A DNA stretch of 52,159 nt from a virus: positions 1 through 52,159 of the IMG/VR virus record IMGVR_UViG_3300022689_000138; one strand, 5' to 3'. The notes beneath the pieces are model-generated. The model saw only the letters and a program-made list of their open reading frames with translations, did no database searches and was not told the origin of the DNA. The position numbers and the translations under genes are program-made. This document shows, one piece after another, positions 31,559-41,006 of this stretch; position 1 is the stretch's first letter; the number at the start of each line of letters is the position of its first letter.

Positions 31559-32298
31559 TGACAAATCTAGAATTCAGTAACGAGTTTGATATTAGATATA
31601 ATAGTATAGCCAGTAATGCTGCGCCTAACTTAGATTTATATGAAAAATCTGTATATCTAACAAGAGCCCAATTGCAAATCATTAAAAACTATTTTAATCC
31701 ATTAGGTAATAAATATCAAGATGGATTTGAAGCAAGTAGTAAAAGAAGAAATGATTTAAATCAATTAATAAAAGGCGCAACCTCTGTTACTGAAATTAAT
31801 CTAGATGAAGGAATTTCAACTAACTCTCAATTTTTTAGAATTAATAATGATGTGTTTATTATTTTACAAGAAAAAGCAGAAGTTAGTAATTCTGACAAAT
31901 GTGTAAATGGTACTGAGATTAGTGTCAAAGTAAAAACTCATGATGAGTATAATAACCAAAAAGATAACCCATTTAAAAGACCAGATAAGTCTGTTATATG
32001 GAGATTAGATTATCAAGATCAAGGTATTTATAAGAATGTTGAGTTAATATCACCTTACACTATAACAAAGTATAAATATAGATATGTACAGTATCCCAGC
32101 CCAATTATATTGACTGATTTACTGACGGAGTTTCCTGATGAATCTCTATCTATAGATAACATTACTAGTGAGGTAGAATGTGCTCTTTCTCCTAGTATAC
32201 ATCCAGAAATACTGGATAGAGCTGTAGAATTAGCTACTGCTGACTACCGAAAGGAAGACTTAGCAGCTAAAGTACAGATAAATAATAGAAATGAATAA
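31558..32298 (+). CDS. Putative head-tail connector protein (246 aa)
   Basis: Begins MTNLEFSNEFDIRYNSIASN; D-L-Y-E-K-S-V-Y-L-T-R-A-Q near residues 26-38 and a later R-K-E-D-L-A-A-K-V-Q near the C terminus give a helix-beta-helix layout like adaptor or ring proteins of podoviruses. No diagnostic motif. It overlaps the preceding stop by one base. Confidence 0.5.
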   Translation: MTNLEFSNEFDIRYNSIASNAAPNLDLYEKSVYLTRAQLQIIKNYFNPLGNKYQDGFEASSKRRNDLNQLIKGATSVTEINLDEGISTNSQFFRINNDVFIILQEKAEVSNSDKCVNGTEISVKVKTHDEYNNQKDNPFKRPDKSVIWRLDYQDQGIYKNVELISPYTITKYKYRYVQYPSPIILTDLLTEFPDESLSIDNITSEVECALSPSIHPEILDRAVELATADYRKEDLAAKVQINNRNE

Positions 32299-32323
32299 TA
32301 ATAATCAATAAATTAATTTTAAA

Positions 32324-33346
32324 ATGAGTGTATTTGGACCAAACCAAGTAGAAGAGCTTATTATTGGTAATGCGGTAGCTGCAGAAACTACCTTAGCTGA
32401 TTTTATAGCTTCTGCTTCAGACCAAGAGATTAAAATCCTTTCATCTGATGGAACTGCCCCAGCTGCTGGCGTAAACTTTAAAGTTCTACAAAAGACTGCT
32501 GGTAACAGTTCAAAGGGCTTAGACTATGAATTTTCAGACGTAGTAGAAGCTGATAAGGTAGAGGATGTAATCCTTAAAACGTATGCCCCAGAAGTACAGA
32601 AATCTGTACGTGTTGAGGGCTTTGATGGGAACCTTGTAGCTAACTCTACTTATGTAGTAGAAATTAGACTATTTCAAGATGGGGGAACTTTATCTCCTGA
32701 AAATTTTGCAATTATCTCTGGGTATTTTGTATCTGGTGCTACTGCCCCTGCTTCAGCTGCTGAAGTAAGAGATGGTATTGTAGCTTCTTTAAATTACAAT
32801 TTACAAAAAAGAGGGCAAGGAGAGTTTGTTATTACTACTCCTGATACTACTGAAACTGATATCCTTATTACAGGGGCATTTCAACCAGTAGTAAAAGGTA
32901 AAATAGTAGGTCGTCAAATTGAATTTGATGTTACTGCTAAAGTATTTGACAATGCTTCTATTGCAAGAGAAAACTTAGGTACTTTAAGTACTACTATTGA
33001 ATCTGGTAATAATCCAGGTGCAGGTACTGGTAAGTATGCTGTTAATCTTGAATGGTTTACTAAAGGCTATAAATATGAAGTTTATAGACAAACAGGTTAT
33101 CCTGTAGACTTTACTGAAAGAACTCCTTTTTATGCATCTGCTGATGGTGTATACAATGTAATTCATATTAAGTACAAGTCTAGCAGACGTTCTCCTTCAG
33201 TTGAGGAGCAACCAAAAGTAATTACTATTCTAGTAGATAAAGGCACTGATGTATTAGCTAACAACGCTGCTACTAATGCTGTACTAGCAGATCTTAGAAC
33301 TATTCTAGGAGCTGGTAATGTACCTGCTGATTTACCTGTAGCATAA
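32324..33346 (+). CDS. Major structural protein candidate (340 aa)
   Basis: A beta-rich protein with high Ala, Gly, Thr and Val and the same regular, GC-richer codon use as the capsid gene, so probably abundant in the virion. Repeated stretches such as V-V-K-G-K-I-V-G-R-Q-I-E-F-D-V suggest tandem beta-sandwich domains, which would suit a tail or tube subunit or a capsid decoration. It is closed by the strongest terminator of the window. Exact role unknown. Confidence 0.55.
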   Translation: MSVFGPNQVEELIIGNAVAAETTLADFIASASDQEIKILSSDGTAPAAGVNFKVLQKTAGNSSKGLDYEFSDVVEADKVEDVILKTYAPEVQKSVRVEGFDGNLVANSTYVVEIRLFQDGGTLSPENFAIISGYFVSGATAPASAAEVRDGIVASLNYNLQKRGQGEFVITTPDTTETDILITGAFQPVVKGKIVGRQIEFDVTAKVFDNASIARENLGTLSTTIESGNNPGAGTGKYAVNLEWFTKGYKYEVYRQTGYPVDFTERTPFYASADGVYNVIHIKYKSSRRSPSVEEQPKVITILVDKGTDVLANNAATNAVLADLRTILGAGNVPADLPVA

Positions 33347-33375
33347 TAAAAAGGTAAAACAATTAATATTAATAT

Positions 33376-33406
33376 AAGGGGTGGAGGGAAACCTCTGCCC
33401 TTTTTT
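33376..33406 (+). terminator. Strong intrinsic terminator
   Basis: AAGGG and GTGGAGG pair with CCTCTGCCC and following T around a GAAA tetraloop, then six T in a row. This is a textbook Rho-independent terminator and marks the end of the head gene block. It also shows that the GTG within it is not a gene start. Confidence 0.85.
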
Positions 33407-33419
33407 ATTTAAAATAAAG

Positions 33420-33950
33420 ATGCAAATTACACAATTTGAAATATCTTCTGATAGAAGTCAGATAGATGTGACTATTACGGATGCTGCTACTGTATCTACT
33501 TTAAGATTTTGGACAGATTCTACATATAAAGATTACAGTAAATCCATAGACTTGTCTTCAAAATTAACTGCATCTGCTACTGAAAATATCACTATAACCC
33601 TATCAGATGTAAGTTTACCTTTCTTTGATGGGGTTTATTTTTTAGAAGCTGAAGATCCAGATGAACTATCTAATGTAGCTGTAGCAGACCTTACAAGATA
33701 TAATGAGTGTTTAATTAATAAAGTAAAAGAAATTACTAATTGTAACACTTGTTTACAAGAAGATAATGAAGAATTACTATATTTAAACAGTTTAATACGA
33801 GCTTTAGAAATAGCTGTCAGCAAAGGATTTATAAATGAAATTCTTACATTTATAGATGCTATAAAAGTATTCTGCTCTAATGAATGTGAAAACTGTGGCT
33901 CATATGGTAATACAATAAATACAAATTATTATACTACTCCTAATGCATAA
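33420..33950 (+). CDS. Structural protein of the tail module (177 aa)
   Basis: The ATG at 33420 (MQITQFEISSDRSQIDVTIT) is chosen because an upstream GTG lies inside the terminator. A beta-sandwich-like first half is followed by helices with cysteines, for example N-C-N-T-C-L-Q and C-S-N-E-C-E-N-C-G. The cysteine group may bind metal or cross-link. First gene after the terminator. Not recognised. Confidence 0.55.
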   Translation: MQITQFEISSDRSQIDVTITDAATVSTLRFWTDSTYKDYSKSIDLSSKLTASATENITITLSDVSLPFFDGVYFLEAEDPDELSNVAVADLTRYNECLINKVKEITNCNTCLQEDNEELLYLNSLIRALEIAVSKGFINEILTFIDAIKVFCSNECENCGSYGNTINTNYYTTPNA

Positions 33951-34920
33951 CGAAAAAGTATATATAGCTAGTATGAGTAAAGCTGTTAAAGCAGCTAAAA
34001 AATTAGGTAAATTTAATCCTAAAAGGGTTTTAATGTACGGTATGGTAGCTGACTTAGTAGAATTTATGACTAATGTTCAGCAATTAGGTAATACAGTATT
34101 TGATGAAGATATAGTAGAGTTTAAAAGATGCTTAGATAAATTACAAAATAGTACTAAGGATCTTTGTAACTATAAAGTAATAGTTGCAGATAACTCTAAT
34201 ATTAATGAAACTCAAAATTTACCACCTGTAGTTTTAAATCAATCAGAGGATCTAGAAGAAAATTTATCTTATACTTTTATTCTAGATGACTTCATAGCTG
34301 GTTTTTCAGATCCTAATGGTGATTCATATAAAAATTTAATTATAAATCCAGGAGCAAATGTAAATGGAGAATTGAGGTATAATAATATTATAATAGATTC
34401 TCCAATAACTATAAATATTAGTGGGTTATCACAACTAAGTACTATTGGTTTAACTTATGTTAGAACAACTAATGATATCTTTACAGAAGATTTTACATTT
34501 AGAATATCAGATAATAATACTAATTTTTTATATTCAAATTTAGCAACCTTTACAATGTTTAGTAATGTAGTTGCTGATACAGGTAATTTACCTCCTAATG
34601 ATATTGGAGATAATACTATATATGTTCCAAACAGGGCAGAAACTATTTTAACACTAACTATGTTCACTGCAGGCCTCACTCCTCCATATAATGATCCAGA
34701 AAATGATCTAATAGATGCTATTAAAATAGTAGATATATCTAATGCAAATAGAGGTCAGTATTTACTTGGGGGAATACCTATAACTGTTGGAACAATTATT
34801 ACAAGAGAACAAATATTAAATAATGAATTTACTCATGTTGCACCAGATGAAGATGCAATAGCTTCTGATGTATTTGAATTTGAAGCTAGAGATGAAGGTT
34901 CAGGAATATGGATAGGATAA
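33943..34920 (+). CDS. Tail-module protein with tandem cadherin/Ig-like repeats (325 aa)
   Basis: A helical N-terminal 90 residues precede two repeats of about 110 residues. Each starts near N-L-P-P and has D-D-F-I-A-G-F-S-D-P-N-G-D or M-F-T-A-G-L-T-P-P-Y-N-D-P-E-N-D, a calcium-site-like pattern. The C terminus D-E-G-S-G-I-W-I-G matches D-S-G-S-G-I-F-V-S at the end of the protein at 41006-41749, so the two share a module. Likely adhesin-like tail decoration. Confidence 0.6.
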   Translation: MHNEKVYIASMSKAVKAAKKLGKFNPKRVLMYGMVADLVEFMTNVQQLGNTVFDEDIVEFKRCLDKLQNSTKDLCNYKVIVADNSNINETQNLPPVVLNQSEDLEENLSYTFILDDFIAGFSDPNGDSYKNLIINPGANVNGELRYNNIIIDSPITINISGLSQLSTIGLTYVRTTNDIFTEDFTFRISDNNTNFLYSNLATFTMFSNVVADTGNLPPNDIGDNTIYVPNRAETILTLTMFTAGLTPPYNDPENDLIDAIKIVDISNANRGQYLLGGIPITVGTIITREQILNNEFTHVAPDEDAIASDVFEFEARDEGSGIWIG

Positions 34921-34921
34921 A

Positions 34922-35089
34922 ATGGCTTTATTTAATATAACATCTGCAAAAAATCCTGCAATAGGAAATAGAAATAGATTTCATATGGTATCTAATGAAA
35001 ACATGACTGTAGATACTATCGATAATACAGAACTAACAATATCACAACTAGAAATAACAGAAGAGCAGTGGCTCGGTAATGAAATATAA
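34922..35089 (+). CDS. Small tail-module protein (55 aa)
   Basis: The ATG at 34922 lies one base after the preceding stop and opens MALFNITSAKNPAIGNRNRF, ending E-E-Q-W-L-G-N-E-I. It fills the gap before the large fibre gene with no waste, which supports it as a gene. Function unknown; a small adaptor or chaperone for the fibre is possible. Confidence 0.55.
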   Translation: MALFNITSAKNPAIGNRNRFHMVSNENMTVDTIDNTELTISQLEITEEQWLGNEI

Positions 35090-35091
35090 TA

Positions 35092-38000
35092 ATGGCACAA
35101 GAAATTATTAATTTAGGAACACCTAATGGCCAAGATGGTGACTTTCATAGAAATGCATGGCTTAAAGCACAGAGTAATTTTAATGAGTTATATGCCTTGC
35201 AGTTTTTTACAGATAGAATTATAGCTGGTAGAGCTGCTTGGAGAGAGGGTCTTATTTTTGATGTATCAGTAGATTTATATGTATTTGATGGTCAAGTATT
35301 ACCTCCATCAGACCCTACTACTGGTGAGATATCTCCTATAGTAGCAGAAATAACTTTACCTGCTGCAGACCCATCTAACCCAAGGTTTGATATTATTACT
35401 ATAGATAATGAAGGCGTTATTTCTTTTACTGAAGGTACTCCAGCAGTAAACCCACAAATACCAAGTCCTGATTTTGATAGTCAGTTAGTTATTACTGAAG
35501 TACTTATACCAGCAGGAGCAACTGAGCCAGCAGGTGTATCAAAAATAACAATATTTAATGAAAACTTAGGAGAACCTACAGAATGGACTGCAACTGAAAC
35601 AACAGGTGGTACTAGAATTGATTTACAATCTACTGAAGACCCATCTTTAGGTACAAATAATATAGATGTATTTTTTGGTGTTAGAAATGATAGAATAGAT
35701 TTTATAAATGACATACCAGTTAACGTAGAAGACATGTCTGCGTTATCTTTAAAAATAAAAAAGAAATTTACACAGAACAGATTTTCAGTTAGAGTAAGAG
35801 CATTTAATGGTGCCAGAAGAGTATCTGGAAATATAAACATATCAAATAATAGATTTGGCTTTATAGATAGTTCTAGTGATTATCAAACTATATTAATATC
35901 AAAAGCAGATCTTAATTTAACTTCTGATGAAATAACTAGAATTTCAATAGATCTTAGAAATAATAACTCTCAGTGTTTTATTGATGATGTATCTATAGTA
36001 TTTGGAACACAAAATCCTGCTGGTACATTAGATCAAAATAATATACCTAAAGTAATAAGTAGAGTTGTAAGTAATTTAGAACCTGCTACTTTAGTTACTG
36101 AAATAAATGATGGTGATTCTTTTTTTATAGCAGATGACGAAGTTTTATTTGTAGAGTTTATTGATAATTCAGGGGATAGCCCTATTACTGAAGTATATGT
36201 TTTAGAAGGATTTGGTAAAGGTACTTATGGTACAGGAGGTCAAAATCAAATCAGTCAAAAAAATCTTAGAAAAATATCCAGACAAGTTACTCAAGAGGTA
36301 CCAGAAGTCACAGGTATTGACTTAGGAGGTCAACCTCAACAACTAATAGTATCTGGCTTTCTTAATGTATCAGGATCTATTACAACAGAGTTTGTAGGTA
36401 CTTATGATTTAATGCCTAATAAAGGTCGTATAAATCAATCAGGGGCTGATTACATTTTTGAAGAAGATGCACAATGGAATGGTTTTTATAGAGAAACTAC
36501 CCCTGGTAACTGGCAAGTAGCAATCAGAGTAGGATTTAGTGGTAATACTTGGATAATGGGTAATTACGATACTGATCCCACTACTTGGGCTACTTCTGAT
36601 CTAGTAGGTACTTCTGCTGATAAAGGAGTTTTAGCAACTGCCTCTCAAACTTTATCAGATGGTAGTTTTATACCATCTGCTTTAGACTCTAATGTAAGTT
36701 ATACAGAAGGAGGAAGTGGTGGAGAAGCTATTTTTAAACAAAAGGTAGACGATGTATTAGAATTTAAATCTATTGATGTATCAGGAGAATCTACTATTAC
36801 TAGTAATGGAAGTAGAATTTTAATTGATGTACCACAGCAAACTACTGCATGGGAAGATATAATAGGAAATCAAAAGTCAGTTACTTTAGAAGGATTTTCA
36901 GATAATACTGTTGTTAATTTAGATGCTAATTATTTTCCTGTAGTAAATGACGCTGAATGGAACGATATAGCTTTTGGTAATAATACTTATGTGGCTGTTA
37001 CTGGAAGTCCTATAACTGAGAATTTTTCTGCTTTAGATTATGTAATGACATCATCAGATGGAGAGAGTTGGACACCAAGAACTTTACCATCCCAAGTACT
37101 TCCAAGATCTGTAGCCTTTGGAAATGGAGTGTTTGTATTAGTAGGAACTGATAGATTTGATACAGTAACGCGTGTAATGACTTCTACTGATGGTATTACA
37201 TGGATAGAAAGAGCAGATACGTTAGGTAAAGATTTAGAAGGGATTACATTTGGAAATGGTTTATTTGTAGCTGTAAGTGATGAAAACAGTGGTGTAACTG
37301 GAGAAAGAGTCGTCACTTCATCAGATGGTATTACATGGACTGTAAGAACTGCTCCTGTACAACCTTGGACTGGTATAATATATGGAGATAATCTATATGT
37401 TGCTTATTCTTTTTTTCCTTCAAGTACACCAAATGTAAATGGTATTATGACATCTCCAGATGGTATAAACTGGACTCAACGAACTTTACCAAGTGCAGTT
37501 AGGATAAGTGATATGGCTTATGGTAATGGTACTTATGTAGCAACGCTTGATTCAGATGTCATTTTAATTTCTGAAGATAACGGAGTTAATTGGCAAGAGA
37601 TTACTTTACCTGTAGCAAATATTACTACAGTGACTTTTGGAAATGGTGTTTTTTTAGCATTTGCTGGAGATTACCAAACATTTAATACTATTCTTACTTC
37701 TAATGATGGTATAAATTGGACAAATTCATTTGACGCTGGTGGAGGATTAAGCATGAGAAGAGGTGTATTTGCACAAGATAAATTTGTTATAGTTGGATCT
37801 GAGGATAGTCTTGGTGGTGGTAATAACTCTAGTTTAGATGTAAATAATTTAGAATTTAAAGTTTTTGAAAACATTGTAAATCAATATAGAGTAAATGGAA
37901 TTCCAGTAACTCCAAGTAATAAAATTCTAGATATACCTATAGGACCATCGGGTATTAACGCAGTTGTTGAAGATACTTCCCCACAACTAGGTGAAAATCT

Positions 38001-38910
38001 TGATGTACAAGGTTTTAGCCTTTTTACAAATGAAAATGTTTTTGGCTTTACTGTTGATGCCGATAATAATAGTGCAGGGCAGTTTAGGTTTTCTTCAGGA
38101 CCATTACAAGTAGCATCAATTGGTAGAGGAGGAAATGAGGGAATTATTTATGTTGGTAATAGCTTAACCAACCGAGGACGCTTTGTGGCTTACGGTGATG
38201 ATTTTTTCTCTGGGGGTACGTTGCTTCTTCACAATAGTGAACTTAGAAACAATACCATTGGTGCTTGGAACATAGTTGCAGATGATGGATTAAGAATTCA
38301 GTCTGATTTAAGTACTAACCGACTTTTTCTAAAAAATACTGGACAATTACAACTTGACAATTATACACTGGATGCTTTCACAGGTACTGCTAGCAACTAC
38401 TTAGCGGTAGATGCCTCTGGAAATGTAATTACAGAACCAATTCCAAGTGGTGGAGGTAGCAGTTTTACTTATATAACTGAATCAGGTAGCCCTGGAACTA
38501 ATAACTTAGTTAATACTTTTGGTAATATTGCTGGAGGTAGAGCTGGGTTACTTATAGAAGATTATGGTGTAGGAAGTACTTCTAATATAATCAATGCAAT
38601 ATCTACTAATATACTTTTTCAAACAGATGATTTTGTAAATTCAATAACTATTTCCGCACCTAATACATTTGCAGGGATTAATGGAACAGGAGGAATAACT
38701 ATAGACTCTCCTAATTCTATTTGGATGGGTGATAATTCTGGAATGGGAGGTTTTCCAGTAAATCTTCATATAGATTCTGATAACGGTGAAATTGTTATTG
38801 ATGCTAATTTAACAACTCAAATAGTTAAAATAAATAACTTACCAACAAGTGACCCAGGTGTTTCTGGAGCTTTATGGAATGATGGTGGTTTTCTAGCTAT
38901 ATCACCGTAA
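35092..38910 (+). CDS. Large tail fibre with beta-propeller (1272 aa)
   Basis: The first 60 residues (D-G-D-F-H-R-N-A-W-L-K-A-Q-S-N-F-N-E-L) look like a virion-attachment domain. Residues about 620-905 hold six repeats of the S-S/T-D-G-I-T-W-T type, each followed by a beta stretch F-G-N-G-x-F/Y-V, the Asp-box blade pattern of sialidase-like beta-propellers. Next comes V-E-D-T-S-P-Q-L-G, a module shared with the 1044-aa fibre, then a C-terminal fibre part. Such propellers bind or cut glycans, so receptor recognition is likely; no catalytic residues can be claimed. Confidence 0.75.
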   Translation: MAQEIINLGTPNGQDGDFHRNAWLKAQSNFNELYALQFFTDRIIAGRAAWREGLIFDVSVDLYVFDGQVLPPSDPTTGEISPIVAEITLPAADPSNPRFDIITIDNEGVISFTEGTPAVNPQIPSPDFDSQLVITEVLIPAGATEPAGVSKITIFNENLGEPTEWTATETTGGTRIDLQSTEDPSLGTNNIDVFFGVRNDRIDFINDIPVNVEDMSALSLKIKKKFTQNRFSVRVRAFNGARRVSGNINISNNRFGFIDSSSDYQTILISKADLNLTSDEITRISIDLRNNNSQCFIDDVSIVFGTQNPAGTLDQNNIPKVISRVVSNLEPATLVTEINDGDSFFIADDEVLFVEFIDNSGDSPITEVYVLEGFGKGTYGTGGQNQISQKNLRKISRQVTQEVPEVTGIDLGGQPQQLIVSGFLNVSGSITTEFVGTYDLMPNKGRINQSGADYIFEEDAQWNGFYRETTPGNWQVAIRVGFSGNTWIMGNYDTDPTTWATSDLVGTSADKGVLATASQTLSDGSFIPSALDSNVSYTEGGSGGEAIFKQKVDDVLEFKSIDVSGESTITSNGSRILIDVPQQTTAWEDIIGNQKSVTLEGFSDNTVVNLDANYFPVVNDAEWNDIAFGNNTYVAVTGSPITENFSALDYVMTSSDGESWTPRTLPSQVLPRSVAFGNGVFVLVGTDRFDTVTRVMTSTDGITWIERADTLGKDLEGITFGNGLFVAVSDENSGVTGERVVTSSDGITWTVRTAPVQPWTGIIYGDNLYVAYSFFPSSTPNVNGIMTSPDGINWTQRTLPSAVRISDMAYGNGTYVATLDSDVILISEDNGVNWQEITLPVANITTVTFGNGVFLAFAGDYQTFNTILTSNDGINWTNSFDAGGGLSMRRGVFAQDKFVIVGSEDSLGGGNNSSLDVNNLEFKVFENIVNQYRVNGIPVTPSNKILDIPIGPSGINAVVEDTSPQLGENLDVQGFSLFTNENVFGFTVDADNNSAGQFRFSSGPLQVASIGRGGNEGIIYVGNSLTNRGRFVAYGDDFFSGGTLLLHNSELRNNTIGAWNIVADDGLRIQSDLSTNRLFLKNTGQLQLDNYTLDAFTGTASNYLAVDASGNVITEPIPSGGGSSFTYITESGSPGTNNLVNTFGNIAGGRAGLLIEDYGVGSTSNIINAISTNILFQTDDFVNSITISAPNTFAGINGTGGITIDSPNSIWMGDNSGMGGFPVNLHIDSDNGEIVIDANLTTQIVKINNLPTSDPGVSGALWNDGGFLAISP

Positions 38911-38926
38911 GTCTAAGTATCCTTAT

Positions 38927-39343
38927 ATGAGAAATATTAAATTTTTATATTTTATTTTATTCATTTTAATGTCGCTACCATTAAATGCACAAAGACTTCT
39001 TGAAGAAGATAAGCAATTTCATTATGTAGCAACAGGATTGTTTGCTGTACCCACTTACTACTTCACAGTAGAGCAACTTAATCTAACTCCTTCTGAGGGA
39101 GTAATTGTTACAACAGCTTTAGGTGCATTAGGTAGTTGGGGATTTGAACATTTACAAAAAACCACAGGTAATGGTGTATATGATAAATATGACATCTTAG
39201 CAGGAACAGTTGGAGCATTTACAGGAGCTATGTTTGCTGAGGTTATTAGATATAAGCCAAGCTCTTACAAACAAAGGATGCTTAGAAAACAAAAAAGAAA
39301 AGAGAAAAGACTTAGAAAAAAACTAACTAAACATGAAAATTAA
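38927..39343 (+). CDS. Signal-peptide protein of the YfiM-like type (138 aa)
   Basis: A Sec signal peptide (MRNIKFLYFILFILMSLPLNAQ) precedes D-K-Q-F-H-Y-V-A-T-G. Hydrophobic stretches follow around residues 57-75 and 95-110 (G-T-V-G-A-F-T-G-A-M-F-A), then a very basic tail (K-Q-K-R-K-E-K-R-L-R-K-K). The D-K-x-x-H-x-x-x-G opening recalls YfiM-like envelope proteins of unknown role. It is inserted, with the protease gene, in a run of fibre genes. It overlaps the protease gene by 11 bases. Confidence 0.5.
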   Translation: MRNIKFLYFILFILMSLPLNAQRLLEEDKQFHYVATGLFAVPTYYFTVEQLNLTPSEGVIVTTALGALGSWGFEHLQKTTGNGVYDKYDILAGTVGAFTGAMFAEVIRYKPSSYKQRMLRKQKRKEKRLRKKLTKHEN

Positions 39344-41006
39344 ATTTTTATTAATTACCTTTTTTATTAGCTTGGCTACATGGTCACAATCCTGTGGTGT
39401 AATTGATGAGGAAATTAATACTAGACACGCTCAATATATTGACAGTTTACAAAGACCCGTATTATCATTTGATGTACATAATGACGTGCCTAATTTTTAC
39501 CCATTAACTATACATATAATTAGAGATAACAATGGTAATACAAACTTAAATCTAAATAATCTTTTATCTGAGATAGATTTAATGAATGACTATTATTTAC
39601 CAGCAGGTATTCAATTTTTTATATGTCAAGAAATAAACTATATTGATAACTCTAATTATTATTTTTTTAATCAGGGCCTTGAAGAAACAGAGATAGGTAA
39701 TGCATATGATATACCTAATACTATTAATATTTATTTTGCTAGTAATGTAACAAGCTCTAACGGCTCCTCATTATGTGGTTATGCTTATTATCCTGGTGGC
39801 CCATTAAGAATTATTATGTCTAATTCGTGTGCTACTAATGGAAGTACTTTAACTCATGAAATGGGGCATTTTTTTGGTTTATTACATACTCATGGTACAA
39901 GTAATACTAAAAATGCTACAAATGAACTAGCAGACGGTTCTAATGGTGCCACTGAAGGAGATAGAGTACAAGACACTCCCAGTGATCCACAACTAACTGG
40001 AGAAGTTAATTTTAATTGTATATATACCAATAATTATTTAGATAACAATGGACAACCACATAATCCAGACCCACACAACATCATGTCTTATTCAAGAAAA
40101 GAATGTCGTGATTTTATAAGTATTGGACAACTAACAGTAGTAAATCTAGTAGCTAATTCTTCTAGAAGTACTTTGATATGTTCAAATTTTAATGCTAATT
40201 TCACAGCTGACACTACTAAAATATGTGAAGGTCCATTAGAGGTTAATTTTATAGATACTAGTGTAGGAGCAGTTAATTGGGAATGGGATATTAATGCTGA
40301 TGGTAATATAGATTATATTGGACAAAATATAACTCATATTTACAATGAGTCTGGAAGCTATAATGTAGCTTTAACTATTACAAACAATGAAGGTAAAAAA
40401 ATATCTAAGGTTAAAAATAATTTTATTAATATAGGAGGGGAGATTATAGATACAGATATAATAAAATTAGAAATAACATTAGATAATTGGCCTACAGAAA
40501 CTACTTGGAAATTTGTAGATTCTAATAATAATATTCTTCTAGAAGAAAATAACTATCAACAAGCAGATAGAAATAAAACATTTAACTATGAATTAAATCT
40601 TACTAATAATGAATGTTATTCATTTATAATTACAGACCGTTTTGGAGATGGTATTTGTTGTAGTCAAGGTCCTGGTAATTATAAACTTTTAGATAATAAT
40701 GATAATATATTATTTGAAGGTGGTAGTTTTGGTAGTATAGAAGAAATTAATTTTAAAACATTAGAAAATGTTCTTTCAATAGATAATAATATTTTTTATA
40801 ATTTTAAAATGTATCCTAACCCATTTAGTAATACAATAAACCTAAATGATTTTATAGATAGTTACAAATTATATTCTATTACAGGTCAGCTTGTTTTAGA
40901 AGGAACAAATAAAGTAATCAATACAAATTCTATTAATAAAGGGTTTTATATTTTAGTAATAAAAAAAGAAAATAAAACAAAGCGCTTTAAAATAATAAAA
41001 AAATAA
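39333..41006 (+). CDS. Secreted M43-type metalloprotease with T9SS sorting domain
   Basis: The 557-aa protein has a signal peptide (residues 1-19), and a zinc protease domain with H-E-M-G-H-F-F-G-L-L-H at 175-185 and the Met-turn N-I-M-S-Y-S, as in the pappalysin/cytophagalysin M43 family. A PKD domain follows at about 290-345 (W-E-W-D-I-N-A-D-G-N). Next is a domain with D-R-F-G-D-G-I-C-C, common in marine secreted enzymes. The C-terminal type A T9SS sorting domain has Y-P-N-P-F and ends in K-R-F-K-I-I-K-K. All parts needed for export through the host's type IX machinery are present. In a phage tail module this is very unusual. It has phage-like AT content, and its stop overlaps the next fibre gene, so it is integrated in the operon. 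Confidence 0.9.
   Translation: MKIKFLLITFFISLATWSQSCGVIDEEINTRHAQYIDSLQRPVLSFDVHNDVPNFYPLTIHIIRDNNGNTNLNLNNLLSEIDLMNDYYLPAGIQFFICQEINYIDNSNYYFFNQGLEETEIGNAYDIPNTINIYFASNVTSSNGSSLCGYAYYPGGPLRIIMSNSCATNGSTLTHEMGHFFGLLHTHGTSNTKNATNELADGSNGATEGDRVQDTPSDPQLTGEVNFNCIYTNNYLDNNGQPHNPDPHNIMSYSRKECRDFISIGQLTVVNLVANSSRSTLICSNFNANFTADTTKICEGPLEVNFIDTSVGAVNWEWDINADGNIDYIGQNITHIYNESGSYNVALTITNNEGKKISKVKNNFINIGGEIIDTDIIKLEITLDNWPTETTWKFVDSNNNILLEENNYQQADRNKTFNYELNLTNNECYSFIITDRFGDGICCSQGPGNYKLLDNNDNILFEGGSFGSIEEINFKTLENVLSIDNNIFYNFKMYPNPFSNTINLNDFIDSYKLYSITGQLVLEGTNKVINTNSINKGFYILVIKKENKTKRFKIIKK

Noticed and set aside
33376-33420. Upstream GTG start for the 177-aa gene
   Set aside because: It lies inside the terminator stem; the ATG at 33420 gives a clean start.
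39333-41006. Protease gene as a host contig joined by assembly error
   Set aside because: It shares start/stop overlaps with phage genes on both sides and the same AT content and codon use, so an assembly chimera is unlikely.
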